Assembly (NCBI GenBank): GCA_006739055.1
Contig: AP019702.1
Span: forward strand, 930,501 to 994,500
DNA from: Allostella vacuolata
GTDB taxonomy: Bacteria; Pseudomonadota; Alphaproteobacteria; ATCC43930; Allostellaceae
Reading direction: 5' to 3'
Length of the DNA: 64,000 bases
In this document: positions 7,513 through 16,937 of the stretch, piece by piece
Numbering within the stretch: position 1 is the first letter of the stretch
Layout of the letters: every line of letters starts with the position of its first letter
Made by a program: the position numbers and the translations under genes
Notes under the pieces: generated by a model
Told to the model about the DNA's origin: nothing
Databases searched by the model: none
Seen by the model: the letters and a program-made list of their open reading frames with translations, nothing else

Positions 7513-8517
7513 CTACTTCACGGCCAGGATGTGGTCGACGATCTTGCGTGCGTCCTTGCCGGCCGGGGTCGCGTAGAACTCCTCGTAGACGCTGGTCGTC
7601 GCCGCCCGGAAGGGCGCTGCGTCCGGCTTGGTGATGGTCACGCCCTTGGCGCGCACATTGTCCTGGATCGACTTGTCCTCATCCAGGATGAACTGGCGAT
7701 TGAAGGTGCGGGTCGAGGCCCAGGCGTCCTGGATCGCCTTCTGGCCGGCCGCGTCCTGCTTGGCCCAGCTGCCCTTGGACATGATCAGGGCGACCGCCTG
7801 GTGGGTGTGGCGGACGTCGGCCACGTACTTGACGATGTCGTAGAACTTGTTGTGGTAGAACGTGTTGACCCCGCCCTCGGCGAACTCGATGACCTTGGTC
7901 TGGAGGGCGGTCGCCACCTCGGGGAAGGCGATCGGGGTCGAGATCATGCCCAGCGCCTTGAAGGTGGCGACCAGGATCTTGTCCTCCTGGACCCGGATCT
8001 TCTTGCCCTTCACGTCGGCCAGGCCGTTGATCGCGTGGTGGCCATAGATGCCGCGATAGCCGGCGGCGATGAAGCCGACCAGCTTCAGACCGCGCTTGTC
8101 GAGCACGCCCTCGTAGTACTTCACCACCGTGTCGCTGCCGTCGAGCGTCTTGAACAGGTGGTCGTAGTCCCGGAAGATGTAAGGCAGCTGGAACACCGAG
8201 AGTTCGGGAATCAGCGTCGACAGCGGGGCGGTGGTGATCGGCCCGAAATCGACCGCGCCCAGCTGGATCTGCTGCGCGACCTCGCGCTCGCCGCCGAGTG
8301 CGCCCGAATGGTGATGATCCACCTTGATCTTGCCGCCGGACAGTTCGGCCAGCTTGTCGATGAAATGCTGGGCGGCGACCGAAGTCCCATGCTTGGGCGG
8401 GTTGACGTTGCCCATGACGAGGTTCTTGGCCTGTGCCCAGGCCGCGCTGCCACCGAACGAAAATGCCAGAAGGGCGGCCACGCCCAATCCAGCCACTCTT
8501 GTCGAGTAGGCCACCAT
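7513..8517 (-). CDS. dctP: TRAP transporter periplasmic substrate-binding protein
   Basis: Secreted DctP-type solute receptor, 334 residues. A signal peptide is clear at the N-terminus (LGVAALLAFSFGGSAAWAQA, cleavage probably after AWA). The mature part shows DctP features: NPPKHGTSVAAQHFIDKLAE, the GALGGEREVAQQIQLGAVD block, FPEVATALQTKVIEFAEGG with the helix and residues near the ligand arginine site, and a helical C-terminus. Ligand unknown, usually a carboxylate. First gene of dctPQM; the 247-base gap upstream separates it from the hydantoinase genes on the same strand, which may share the substrate. Confidence 0.92.
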   Translation of the reverse strand: MVAYSTRVAGLGVAALLAFSFGGSAAWAQAKNLVMGNVNPPKHGTSVAAQHFIDKLAELSGGKIKVDHHHSGALGGEREVAQQIQLGAVDFGPITTAPLSTLIPELSVFQLPYIFRDYDHLFKTLDGSDTVVKYYEGVLDKRGLKLVGFIAAGYRGIYGHHAINGLADVKGKKIRVQEDKILVATFKALGMISTPIAFPEVATALQTKVIEFAEGGVNTFYHNKFYDIVKYVADVRHTHQAVALIMSKGSWAKQDAAGQKAIQDAWASTRTFNRQFILDEDKSIQDNVRAKGVTITKPDAAPFRAATTSVYEEFYATPAGKDARKIVDHILAVK

Positions 8518-8764
8518 GTCTTCCTCCCGAGGCGTCGCCTGGAGCGCGCCTAATTTCGGCGCCGACGGCAGCCTTGGGCATCCGTGGTCGCACTATTGCC
8601 GCAACCATTCACCGGAAGTCCGGGGATTACGGTGCGTTAATCTTTCTGGAATTGTGCGGTGACGGTCAAGCGCGGATCGGTCCGATGCCGGCTATTGTCG
8701 ACATCCTGCTTTCCTGGTGCGGGCCCCGCGGAAATTCTTGCGGATGCCGGGCGCCCGGGCAGGG
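8518..8764 (-). other. 247-base intergenic region upstream of dctP
   Basis: No open frame on either strand has family features. Reading the minus strand, TTGACC (8664-8669) is a possible -35 element, with AGATTA about 20 bases further on; the spacing is long. A GAGGAAGA ribosome site directly precedes dctP. The region probably separates the TRAP operon's own promoter from read-through of the hyu genes. Confidence 0.4.
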
Positions 8765-10345
8765 TCACGCCCGCCCGTAGCCGCCGCCGCCCGAGGTCTC
8801 CATCACCACCCGGTCGCCCAGGGCGAGCCGCAGGTTTTCCTTGCCGGTCAGCTCGCGGCTGGCGCCGTCGGCGGCATGGAGCGTCACCCGGAAGGGCAGG
8901 CCGGGCTCGCCGCCCTGCAGGCCGTAGGGCGGGACGACACGGCGCTCGAACATGGTGGTGAGCGACAGGCCATGGTCCAGCACCGTGTAGGCGCGCACCA
9001 TGCCGTCGCCGCCGCGATGGCGGCCGGCGCCGCCCGAGCCGCGCCGCAGCCGCTGCTCGTCGACCCGGATCCGGTACTCCGCCTCGACGATCTCGACCGG
9101 CGTGTTCATGGTGTTGGTCAGGTGCACGCGCACGACCGGGGCGCCGTCGCGCTCCGCCCGCGCCCCTTCGCCGCCGCCATGGGTCTCGTAGAAGGTGCCG
9201 ATGGCGCCGTCGCGGCGCGGCCCGCCGAAGATCAGCAGTCCGGCGGTGGTGGAGCCGCCGGCGGTCAGCCGCTCGGGCACCGCCTGCTCGAAGGCGCGCA
9301 TGATCGCGTCGACCGCGCGCTGCGAGGTCTCGTGGTTGCCGCCGACCACCGGCTTGTCGATGCCGGGCTCCAGGATCGAGCCGGGGCGGGTGGTGACCTC
9401 CAGCGCGCGGTAGCAGCCGCCGTTGGGCTGGATCTCCGGCCCGGCCACCGCCTTGATGGCGTAGTAGACGGCGGCCATGGCGACGAAGGGGGTGGTGTTG
9501 AGCGGCCCCGCGACCGCGTCGTCGGTGGCGGAGAAATCGAAGTGCGCGCGGTCGCCCGCGATCTCCACGGTCACCCGGATCGCCGCCGGCTGCCCGCCCG
9601 GCCCGTCATCGTCGAGGAAGTCCTCGCCCCGGTAGATGCCGTCCGGCAAGCCGGAGATGGCCTCGCGCATCTGCGCCTCCGACAGATCGTCGAGCCGGTC
9701 GAGCGCGGCGCGGATGGTGGCGGCGCCATGCTCCGCGCCCAGCCGGTGCAGGCGGATCTCGGCCGCGCGGGTGGCCGCCACCTGGGCCAGCAGGTCGCCC
9801 TCGCGCTCGGCCGGCCCGCGGATGTTGGCGAGCAGGAAGTCGCGCTTCTCCTGGTCGACCCCGTCGGCGGTGACGACGCGCAGCGGCGGGATGCGCACGC
9901 CCTCCTGCCAGGTCTCGGTCGCGGCGGCGAAGTAGCTGCCGGCCCAGGCCCCGCCGATGTCCCCCCAATGGGCGAGGCTGACGGCGAAGGCGAAGAGCCG
10001 CCCCTCCAGGAAGATCGGCCGGATCGCCTTCACGTCCGGCAGATGGTTGCCGCCGACCTCGGGCAGGTTGAGGAACCAGACGTCGCCCGGCAGCAGGCGC
10101 GCCGCCGGGACCCGCTCCAGGAACTTCTTCACCGTGAAGCTCATCACGCCCAGGTGGATCGGGATGTCGCGGCCCTGGGCGATCAGGTCGCCCTTGTGGT
10201 CGGTGAGGGCCGAGGACAGGTCGCCCGCCTCGCGCAGGAGCGGCGAGCGGGCCGAGCGCATGACGACGAAGGACATCTCCTCGGCCGCCGCGGTCAGGGC
10301 GTGGCGGATGACCTCGACCGTGAAAGGGTCGACCATGTTCGTCAT
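8765..10345 (-). CDS. hyuB: hydantoinase B/oxoprolinase family subunit, diverged copy
   Basis: Beta-type subunit of ATP-dependent N-methylhydantoinase/5-oxoprolinase enzymes, 526 residues. Family blocks visible: DPFTVEVIRHAL at the N-terminus, ALTDHKGDLIAQGRDIPIHLG, EVGGNHLPDVK, GPLNTTPFVA, the GGNHETSQR region, and the glycine-rich GSGGAGRHRGGDGM near the C-terminus, ending SGGGGYG. Compared with the second copy at 18153-19832, the conserved NDPYLGGTH block reads NLPEVGGNH and HWPDTGG reads HWGDIGG, so substrate handling may differ. I start at 10345, where ATG overlaps the hyuA stop (ATGA). It would form a heteromer with the HyuA next door. Confidence 0.9.
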   Translation of the reverse strand: MTNMVDPFTVEVIRHALTAAAEEMSFVVMRSARSPLLREAGDLSSALTDHKGDLIAQGRDIPIHLGVMSFTVKKFLERVPAARLLPGDVWFLNLPEVGGNHLPDVKAIRPIFLEGRLFAFAVSLAHWGDIGGAWAGSYFAAATETWQEGVRIPPLRVVTADGVDQEKRDFLLANIRGPAEREGDLLAQVAATRAAEIRLHRLGAEHGAATIRAALDRLDDLSEAQMREAISGLPDGIYRGEDFLDDDGPGGQPAAIRVTVEIAGDRAHFDFSATDDAVAGPLNTTPFVAMAAVYYAIKAVAGPEIQPNGGCYRALEVTTRPGSILEPGIDKPVVGGNHETSQRAVDAIMRAFEQAVPERLTAGGSTTAGLLIFGGPRRDGAIGTFYETHGGGEGARAERDGAPVVRVHLTNTMNTPVEIVEAEYRIRVDEQRLRRGSGGAGRHRGGDGMVRAYTVLDHGLSLTTMFERRVVPPYGLQGGEPGLPFRVTLHAADGASRELTGKENLRLALGDRVVMETSGGGGYGRA

Positions 10346-12354
10346 GGGGCGTCCTCGCGGATCCAGAGATGGCCCATGGCGTCGGTGCGGACGGTGTGGC
10401 CGGGCGGGACGACGATGGTCGACCAGGCGTCCTCGACGATCGCCGGGCCGGCCAGTTGCCAGCCGGTCGGCAGCCGGTCGCGGTCGTAGCGCGGGGTCGG
10501 GTGGGGGGCGGCCGCCTCGAACCAGCAGGGGGCGACGCTGGTCGGCTGCGGCGCCTCGCCGGCCGTCGCGGCCGGGCCCATCCGGGTGTGGCGCGCGACC
10601 GTCGCCCGCATGCGCAGGCTCTGCATCTCCCAATGCTCGTCGGTGGCGTAGCCGTAGATCTCGCCATGGCGGCGGCGGAAGTCCTGCCCCAGCCGGTCGA
10701 GGTCGAGCGGCAGGGCGAACGGCACCTCGACCGCGTAGCTCTGGCCGACATAGCGGACGAGCGCGGTGCGTTCCACGGCAACCGTGTCGCCGCCATGGCC
10801 CTGGTCGATGAGGGGCTGGGTCAGGGTCGCCAGCATGCGATCGTGCAGGGCCTGGAAGCGCTCGCCGTCCCAGGACTGGCTCAGCAGGCGGACCGCCTGC
10901 TGTTGGGTGTAGCTCATGTCGGCGACGATGCAGCCGAGTGCGGAGAAGCCGGACGAGAAGCGCGGCACCACGATCTCCGTGATGCCGAACTCCCGCGCCA
11001 GCCGCGCGGCATGCATCGGCCCGGCGCCGCCGAAGGCGAGCAGGGTGCAGTGCCGGCCGTCGACCCCGCGCTCGACCGTGACCCGGGCCAGCGCCCGCAC
11101 CATGGCGGCGTTGGCGACCCGCTGGACGCCGAGCGCCAGCTCGATCACCCCGGTGCCGAGGCGGTCGGCGACCGGCTTCAGCGCCGCCTCCGCGGCGGCG
11201 ACGTCGAGCGTGATGGCGCCGCCCAGCCGCCGCGCCGGGTCGAGATAGCCCAGGACGGCGTTGGCGTCGGTCACCGTCGGCCGGGTGCCGCCGCGGCCGT
11301 AGGCGGCGGGGCCGGGCTCCGCGCCGGCACTCTCCGGCCCGATCGACAGGCCGCCGGTGCCGAGCGTCACCAGCGAGCCGCCGCCGGCCCCGATCGATTC
11401 GACGGCGACCATCGGCTGGCGCACCGGCCGGCCGGCCAGCTTGGAATCGGTCGATATCTCCGCCGCGCCGCCGACGATCAGGCAGACGTCGGTGGTGGTG
11501 CCGCCCATGTCGAAGCTCAGCACCCGGTCGAGCCCGAGGTCGCGGGCGACATGGGCGGCGGCCGCGATCCCCGCGGCCGGCCCCGACAGGGCCATGGCCA
11601 GCGGCCGCCGGGCGGCGGCGGCGGGCGAGGCCATGCCGCCCGCCGAATGCATGACGTGCAGGCGGGCGCCCCGCACCTCGCGCTGCAGCCGGTCGAGGTA
11701 GCGGGCGGCGATCGGCATCACCGAGGCGTTGAGCACGGTGGCGGCGGTGCGCTCGAACTCGCGCGTCTCGGGGTTGACCTCGTGCGACAGGGACAGGAAC
11801 GGCACCTGGTCGCGCAGCGCCTCGGCGATCGCCCGCTCATGGTCGGCGTTGGCGTAGGCGTGCAGCAGCGAGACGGCGACGCTCTCGACCCCGGTCGCGC
11901 GGATCCGGGCGACGGCGTCGGCGATCGCCGCGGCGTCGGGCACCAGGACCGGCTGCCCCGCATGGTCGACCCGCTCCGCCAGGCCGACCCGGCGCTCCGG
12001 CGGCACCTGCGCCGCGCGGCGCGGCACGACGTCGAGGCGATAGAGGTTCTGGCGCCCGGCGCGGCCGATATCCAGCACGTCCTCGAAGCCGCGGGTGGCG
12101 ACCAGCGCCACCGGCTCGACCCGGTCCTCGACGATGGCGTTGGTGACCAGCGTGGTGCCGTGGATCAGGTCCTCGACCGCGTCCGCCGCCAGCCCCGCGG
12201 CGGCGAGTGCGGCCTCGATGCTGGCGACCGGGTCGTTGCGCTGGGTCGGGACCTTGATCGCGCGCACCTCGCCGGTCGCGGGGTGCAGCGCCACCAGGTC
12301 GGTGAAGGTGCCGCCGATGTCGATGCCGACCTGCCAGCCCGTTTCAGTAGTCAT
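10342..12354 (-). CDS. hyuA: hydantoinase A/oxoprolinase family subunit (ATPase), copy 1
   Basis: ATP-binding alpha-type subunit that activates the amide carbonyl of hydantoins or 5-oxoproline by phosphorylation before ring opening. 670 residues, normal length. The acetate-kinase-like phosphate loop GIDIGGTFTDLVAL is at residues 10-23, the second FDMGGTTTDVCLI loop lies near 280, and GGAGPMHAARLAREFGI is downstream; a C-terminal beta domain follows. It overlaps the upstream 2OG oxygenase gene by 11 bases and hyuB by 4. Acetophenone-carboxylase-like activity is an alternative for this family. Confidence 0.91.
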   Translation of the reverse strand: MTTETGWQVGIDIGGTFTDLVALHPATGEVRAIKVPTQRNDPVASIEAALAAAGLAADAVEDLIHGTTLVTNAIVEDRVEPVALVATRGFEDVLDIGRAGRQNLYRLDVVPRRAAQVPPERRVGLAERVDHAGQPVLVPDAAAIADAVARIRATGVESVAVSLLHAYANADHERAIAEALRDQVPFLSLSHEVNPETREFERTAATVLNASVMPIAARYLDRLQREVRGARLHVMHSAGGMASPAAAARRPLAMALSGPAAGIAAAAHVARDLGLDRVLSFDMGGTTTDVCLIVGGAAEISTDSKLAGRPVRQPMVAVESIGAGGGSLVTLGTGGLSIGPESAGAEPGPAAYGRGGTRPTVTDANAVLGYLDPARRLGGAITLDVAAAEAALKPVADRLGTGVIELALGVQRVANAAMVRALARVTVERGVDGRHCTLLAFGGAGPMHAARLAREFGITEIVVPRFSSGFSALGCIVADMSYTQQQAVRLLSQSWDGERFQALHDRMLATLTQPLIDQGHGGDTVAVERTALVRYVGQSYAVEVPFALPLDLDRLGQDFRRRHGEIYGYATDEHWEMQSLRMRATVARHTRMGPAATAGEAPQPTSVAPCWFEAAAPHPTPRYDRDRLPTGWQLAGPAIVEDAWSTIVVPPGHTVRTDAMGHLWIREDAP

Positions 12355-13366
12355 TCGCCTTGTTCAGCTTGAGGAGGCGGTGGGCGCCCGACGTGATCGG
12401 CGGGTGCCGCGGCGTGGCGCCGGGGGCAAGGCAGCTCGGCAGGCACTCGATCAGCGCATCGTAGTTCGGCTGGTGGAAGAAGACGAGGCTGAGGCGCCGG
12501 CTGGCGGCGGCGTCCGCGCGCGGCGGGTTGCCGACCCGGTGCAGGGTCGACACCCAGCGATCGTTGGTCCACATCGCCATCAGGTCGCCGATGTTGACGA
12601 CGAAGCTGTCGGGCGTGGGCCGCACGTCGATCCAGCTTCCGTCCGTCCGGCGCACCTGCAGCCCGCCCGGCCGGTCCTCGGTGTGCAGGATGGTCAGGCT
12701 GCCATAGTCGGTGTGGGCGCCGGCCCGCAGCTGCCCATCCTCGGGCCCGTCGGTCTGGGCCGGGTAGTTGATGACGCGCAGGCTGCCGCATTGCCGGTCG
12801 ATCTTGTCGGCGAAGAAGCCGGGCGACAGGTCGAGCGCCACCGCGAAGAGGCCCATCAGGTCGGCCGCCAGCCGTTCCATCGCCCGGAAATAGTCGGTGA
12901 AGGCGGGCCGCAGGCCGGCCGGCGCATCCGGCCAGCGGTTGGCGGCGAAGTGGGGAAAGGCCTCCGGCCGGTGGAAATAGGGGTCGTCGTCGGTGTCGAC
13001 CGGCCCGATCGACAGGTATTCCTTGTAGTCAGGCGGCACGGCCGCCCCCAGGGTCTTGCCCAGGCTCTCCCCGCCGACCGCCCCCCAGCCGCGGTTGAAG
13101 GCGGGTGCCGCTCTCGCGACCAGCCCCTTCTCGGCGGCGGGCAGGTCGAAGAAGGCGTTGGCCTGGCGCCGGGTCTCCAGGATCAGCGCCTGCGGCACGC
13201 CATGGCCGACGATGGTGAGGAAGCCCGTCTCGCGGCAGGCGCGGTCGATGGCGCGGCCGGCCTCGGCCGCCGCACCGGGCCGGCCGGCCAGCACCGGCGA
13301 CAGGTCGATGGCGGCGACGCCGCCCCGCTCCTTTTCGATATCCGGCTGGGTTCCGCTGTCCGGCAT
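12344..13366 (-). CDS. isopenicillin N synthase-like 2OG/Fe(II) oxygenase
   Basis: 340-residue member of the isopenicillin N synthase/2OG-Fe(II) oxygenase superfamily. An N-terminal DIOX_N-type domain contains IDLSPVLAG and GFLTIVGHGVPQ; the double-stranded beta-helix core has the iron ligands H218-x-D220 (AGAHTDYGSLT) and H276 (STLHRVGNPP), with R290/R291 and serine in the RRLSLVFF block for the cosubstrate. Such enzymes hydroxylate or cyclise small molecules. It is locked between livF (3-base gap) and hyuA (11-base overlap), so it most likely prepares or processes the compound imported by the Liv system before ATP-dependent ring opening. Confidence 0.87.
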   Translation of the reverse strand: MPDSGTQPDIEKERGGVAAIDLSPVLAGRPGAAAEAGRAIDRACRETGFLTIVGHGVPQALILETRRQANAFFDLPAAEKGLVARAAPAFNRGWGAVGGESLGKTLGAAVPPDYKEYLSIGPVDTDDDPYFHRPEAFPHFAANRWPDAPAGLRPAFTDYFRAMERLAADLMGLFAVALDLSPGFFADKIDRQCGSLRVINYPAQTDGPEDGQLRAGAHTDYGSLTILHTEDRPGGLQVRRTDGSWIDVRPTPDSFVVNIGDLMAMWTNDRWVSTLHRVGNPPRADAAASRRLSLVFFHQPNYDALIECLPSCLAPGATPRHPPITSGAHRLLKLNKANDY

Positions 13367-13369
13367 GGT

Positions 13370-14063
<694 letters not shown>

Positions 14064-14077
<14 letters not shown>

Positions 14078-14840
14078 GGCGGTATCCGTGGCCGAGATAG
14101 GCTTCCAGCACCTTGGGGTCGGCGCGGACCTCGGCCGGGGTGCCCTCGGCGATCTTCTCGCCGAAGCTGATGACGGCGATGCGGTCGGCGACGCGCATCA
14201 CCAGGCCCATGTTGTGCTCGACCAGCAGCAGGGTCAGGCCCTGGCTGCGCAGCCCCTGCAGGATCTCGCGCAGCCGCTCCACCTCGCCCGAGTTGAGCCC
14301 GGCCGCCGGCTCGTCGAGCAGCAGCAGCTTCGGCTCCGACACCAGGGCGCGGGCGATCTCCACCATGCGCTGGCGGCCGTAGGGCAGGGCGCCCACCAGC
14401 CGCTCGGCATCGTCGAGGAGGCCCAGCGTGCGCAGCAGGTCGCGGGCGCGGCCGCGGATCTCGCCCATGCGGCGCCGGGCGGTGCCGCCGGCGATCGCCG
14501 ACCAGATGGATTGCGGCAGCCGGTGGTGGGCGCCGACCAGGACGTTCTCCATCACCGTCAGGCGATGGAACAGGCGGCCGTTCTGGAAGGTGCGGACCAT
14601 GCCGGCGGCGGCCACCAGATGGGCCGGCGCGTCGGTGATGTCGCGGGCGCCGAACCGCACCCGGCCGCCCGACGACGGCAGGATGCCGGTCATGACGTTG
14701 ATCAGCGTCGTCTTGCCGGCGCCGTTCGGGCCGATGACCGAGAAGACCATTCCGGCCGGCACCTCCAGCGACACCGCCTGCACGGCCCGCACCCCGCCGA
14801 AGTTCTTCGACAGGGCCTCGACGGTCAGGATCGCCGTCAT
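14064..14840 (-). CDS. livG: branched-chain amino-acid-type ABC transporter ATPase LivG
   Basis: Second cytoplasmic ATPase of the Liv-type importer, 258 residues. Walker A GPNGAGKTTLINVMTG, the LivG-specific VRTFQNGRLFHRLTVMENV segment, a diverged signature region (LPYGRQRMVEIARAL replaces the usual LSGGQ-like form, as is common in LivG), Walker B LLLLDEPAAGLN, and LLVEHNMGLVM. Start ATG at 14840 overlaps the livM stop by 4 bases; the longer open frame runs antisense-like into livM and is not used. Confidence 0.93.
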
Positions 14841-15793
14841 CGGCCGGCGATCCCGAGCCGGCGCCCGACCATCCCGGCCAGGCTCAGCAGCCCCTTGGGC
14901 AGGAATATCAGGATCAGCAGCATCAGCCCGCCGAAGACGATCATGTAGGCCTGCCCCAGGTCGCGCATCAGCTCCGGCATGAAGGTGACGATGACGGCGC
15001 CGGCGATGGCGCCCAGGATCGAGCCCTCGCCGCCGATGATCAGCATGGCGAGGTAGATGATGGAATGGCCGAGCGCGAAGTCCTCGGGCGCGACGAAGTT
15101 GGTCATGTGCGCGAACAGCGCCCCGGCGAGCCCGGCATAGATGGCCGACAGGGCGAACGCCTGGACCTTGATCCGGGTGACGCCGACCGAGGCGGCACCG
15201 GTCGCGATCTCGTCGTCGCGCACCGCGATCATCGCCAGCCCGATATGGGAATAGCGGATGCGCCAGGCGATCCAGGCGGCGGCCGCCAGGGCCAGCCACA
15301 GGACGTAATAGTAGCGGTGGTCGGTCGCCACCGACAGGCCGGGCAGGGCCAGCGACGGGATGCCGGAGATGCCGTCGGTGCCGCCCATCACCGACTTCCA
15401 GTTGGTGGCGACGATGACGAAGGAGACGTTGAAGCCGAGCGTCGCCAGCGCGAGGTAGTGGCCCTTCAGCCGCAGCATCGGCAGGCCGACCACGACCGAG
15501 ATCAGGCCGGTGCCGACCACCGCGGCGGGGATCGACAGCCAGGGCGACAGACCGACCGCGGTCGAGAGGATCGCGGTCAGGTAGGCCCCGCAGCCGACGA
15601 AGCCGGCCTGGGCGAGCGTGATCAGCCCGGCATAGCCGAAGGCGAAGTTGAGGCCGATGACGGCGATGGCCGAGATCAGGGCGAGGTTGAGGATGCGGAT
15701 GCCGTAGCCGCTGACCAGGGCCGGCAGGACCAGCGCCAGCAGGAAGGCGAGCGCGGCGGCCGCGACGGCGAGGTGGTTACGCCCGGGCTTCAT
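14837..15793 (-). CDS. livM: branched-chain amino-acid-type ABC transporter permease LivM
   Basis: Inner-membrane permease, about 318 residues with eight to ten hydrophobic helices. Family marks: GLNFAFGYAGLITLAQAGFVGCGAY, LRLKGHYLALATLGFN, and ALSAIYAGLAGALFAH, then GGEGSILGAIAGAV. The ATG at 15793 (MKPGRNHLAV) fits the family. An upstream ATG at 15901 would extend the protein through the palindromic repeat and yields residues such as LVEGRCDRG that are repeat-encoded rather than permease-like. The 205-base gap to livH contains that repeat. Confidence 0.92.
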   Translation of the reverse strand: MKPGRNHLAVAAAALAFLLALVLPALVSGYGIRILNLALISAIAVIGLNFAFGYAGLITLAQAGFVGCGAYLTAILSTAVGLSPWLSIPAAVVGTGLISVVVGLPMLRLKGHYLALATLGFNVSFVIVATNWKSVMGGTDGISGIPSLALPGLSVATDHRYYYVLWLALAAAAWIAWRIRYSHIGLAMIAVRDDEIATGAASVGVTRIKVQAFALSAIYAGLAGALFAHMTNFVAPEDFALGHSIIYLAMLIIGGEGSILGAIAGAVIVTFMPELMRDLGQAYMIVFGGLMLLILIFLPKGLLSLAGMVGRRLGIAGR

Positions 15794-15856
15794 GCTGGAA
15801 ACGCCCCTTCTGCGATGGGGCGAGCGCACGGCACGGGGCGTTGCCCCCCGGTCGCA

Positions 15857-15954
15857 GCGTCCCTCGACCAGGCTCGGGATGAGGGACGTCTCCCCCGGCA
15901 CAGCGGCTTGTGGAGGAAGGAAATTCCCTCACCCCGAGCCTGGTCGAGGGGCGC
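15857..15954. repeat. palindromic intergenic repeat, copy A (livH-livM gap)
   Basis: Two 29-base arms, 15857-15885 and 15926-15954, are inverted copies agreeing at 27 of 29 positions (core CCTCGACCAGGCTCGGG). They enclose a 40-base loop containing CGGCTTGTGGAGGAAGGAAA. The same arm and loop sequences recur near 47202-47302. In RNA it would form a very stable hairpin inside the liv operon. Confidence 0.85.
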
Positions 15955-15998
15955 AACGGCGGATGGCCAATGCGCCGTCGGGGCGCGGATTGGGCAGG

Positions 15999-16877
15999 TC
16001 ATGCGCGCTGCCCGATGCGCTCGCCGAAGATCCCCTGCGGGCGGACCAGCAGGAACAGGATCATGACGAGGAAGACCAGCCCGTCCTTGTAGGCCGACGA
16101 GATGTAGGCGGCGCCCAGCATCTCGGCCAGGCCGACCAGGACGCCGCCGACGATGGCGCCGGGCACGCTGGAGAAGCCGCCGATGATGATCGCGGCGAAG
16201 GCCTTGAGGGCGATCGGGTCGCCCATGTTGACGTCGGCGAACCACATCGGCCCGACCAGGATGCCGGCGGTGCCGGTCAGGAGGCCGGCGATGACCCAGG
16301 TCAGCACGAACATGCGGTCGACGCCGATGCCCATCAGGCGGGCCGCGTCGCGGTCCTGGGCGACGGCGCGCATCCGGGCGCCGATCGCGGTGCGGTAGAT
16401 GAAGGCGTAGAGCAGCCCGATCATCAGGAACGACACGGCGATGACGAACAGCGCATGGGCCGAGATGGCGGCGCCGAACACGTCGACCACCTGGCGGCCG
16501 AAGGGCGAGCGCGGCCGGAACGGCACCGAGCCCCAGGTGATCAGGGCGGAATTCTGGATGACGATGCCGATCATCACCGTGCCGATGATGACGGTGACCA
16601 CCGGCCGGTCCTGCAGCGGGCGGAAGACGACGGCATAGAAGACGATGCCGAACAGCGCCATCCCGGCCAGGGCCGCCGGATAGGCGGCCGCCAGCGGCAG
16701 GCCCATCTGGATGCCGGTGGTGACCGACAGGAAGCAGCCGATCGCGACCATCTGGCCGGTGGCGAAGTTCACCACCCCGGTGGCCTCGTTGACCATGATG
16801 AAGGCAAGCCCGACCAGGGCATAGACCGACCCCACGGCAAGCCCGCTGACGATGAGCTGCACCAGCTGTTGCGACAA
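15999..16877 (-). CDS. livH: branched-chain amino-acid-type ABC transporter permease LivH
   Basis: Inner-membrane permease, 292 residues. Family blocks: QLIVSGLAVGSVYALVGLAFIMV at the N-terminus, VNFATGQMVAIGCF, the cytoplasmic coupling segment RMRAVAQDRDAARLMGI, and VALKAFAAIIIGGFSSVPGAI-type glycine-rich helix near 215-235. It ends IFGERIGQRA. It pairs with LivM to form the channel. Located 60 bases after livK with a strong hairpin between them. Confidence 0.93.
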   Translation of the reverse strand: MSQQLVQLIVSGLAVGSVYALVGLAFIMVNEATGVVNFATGQMVAIGCFLSVTTGIQMGLPLAAAYPAALAGMALFGIVFYAVVFRPLQDRPVVTVIIGTVMIGIVIQNSALITWGSVPFRPRSPFGRQVVDVFGAAISAHALFVIAVSFLMIGLLYAFIYRTAIGARMRAVAQDRDAARLMGIGVDRMFVLTWVIAGLLTGTAGILVGPMWFADVNMGDPIALKAFAAIIIGGFSSVPGAIVGGVLVGLAEMLGAAYISSAYKDGLVFLVMILFLLVRPQGIFGERIGQRA

Positions 16878-16902
16878 GGCCCCGCTCCCCCTCGATGCAG
16901 GA

Positions 16903-16928
16903 CGGGCCCGGCCTGGCGGCCGGGCCCG
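16903..16928 (-). terminator. intercistronic hairpin between livK and livH
   Basis: An 11-bp perfect G/C stem (16903-16913 with 16918-16928) and a 4-base loop, with no T-run. It lies 9 bases after the livK stop. Being inside an operon, it more likely protects the livK message or attenuates downstream genes than ends transcription fully. Confidence 0.65.
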
Positions 16929-16937
16929 GGCGAAGCG

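Noticed and set aside
15794-15901. Extended N-terminus of LivM from ATG 15901
   Set aside because: Those codons translate the palindromic repeat, and the permease family starts at the residues after ATG 15793.
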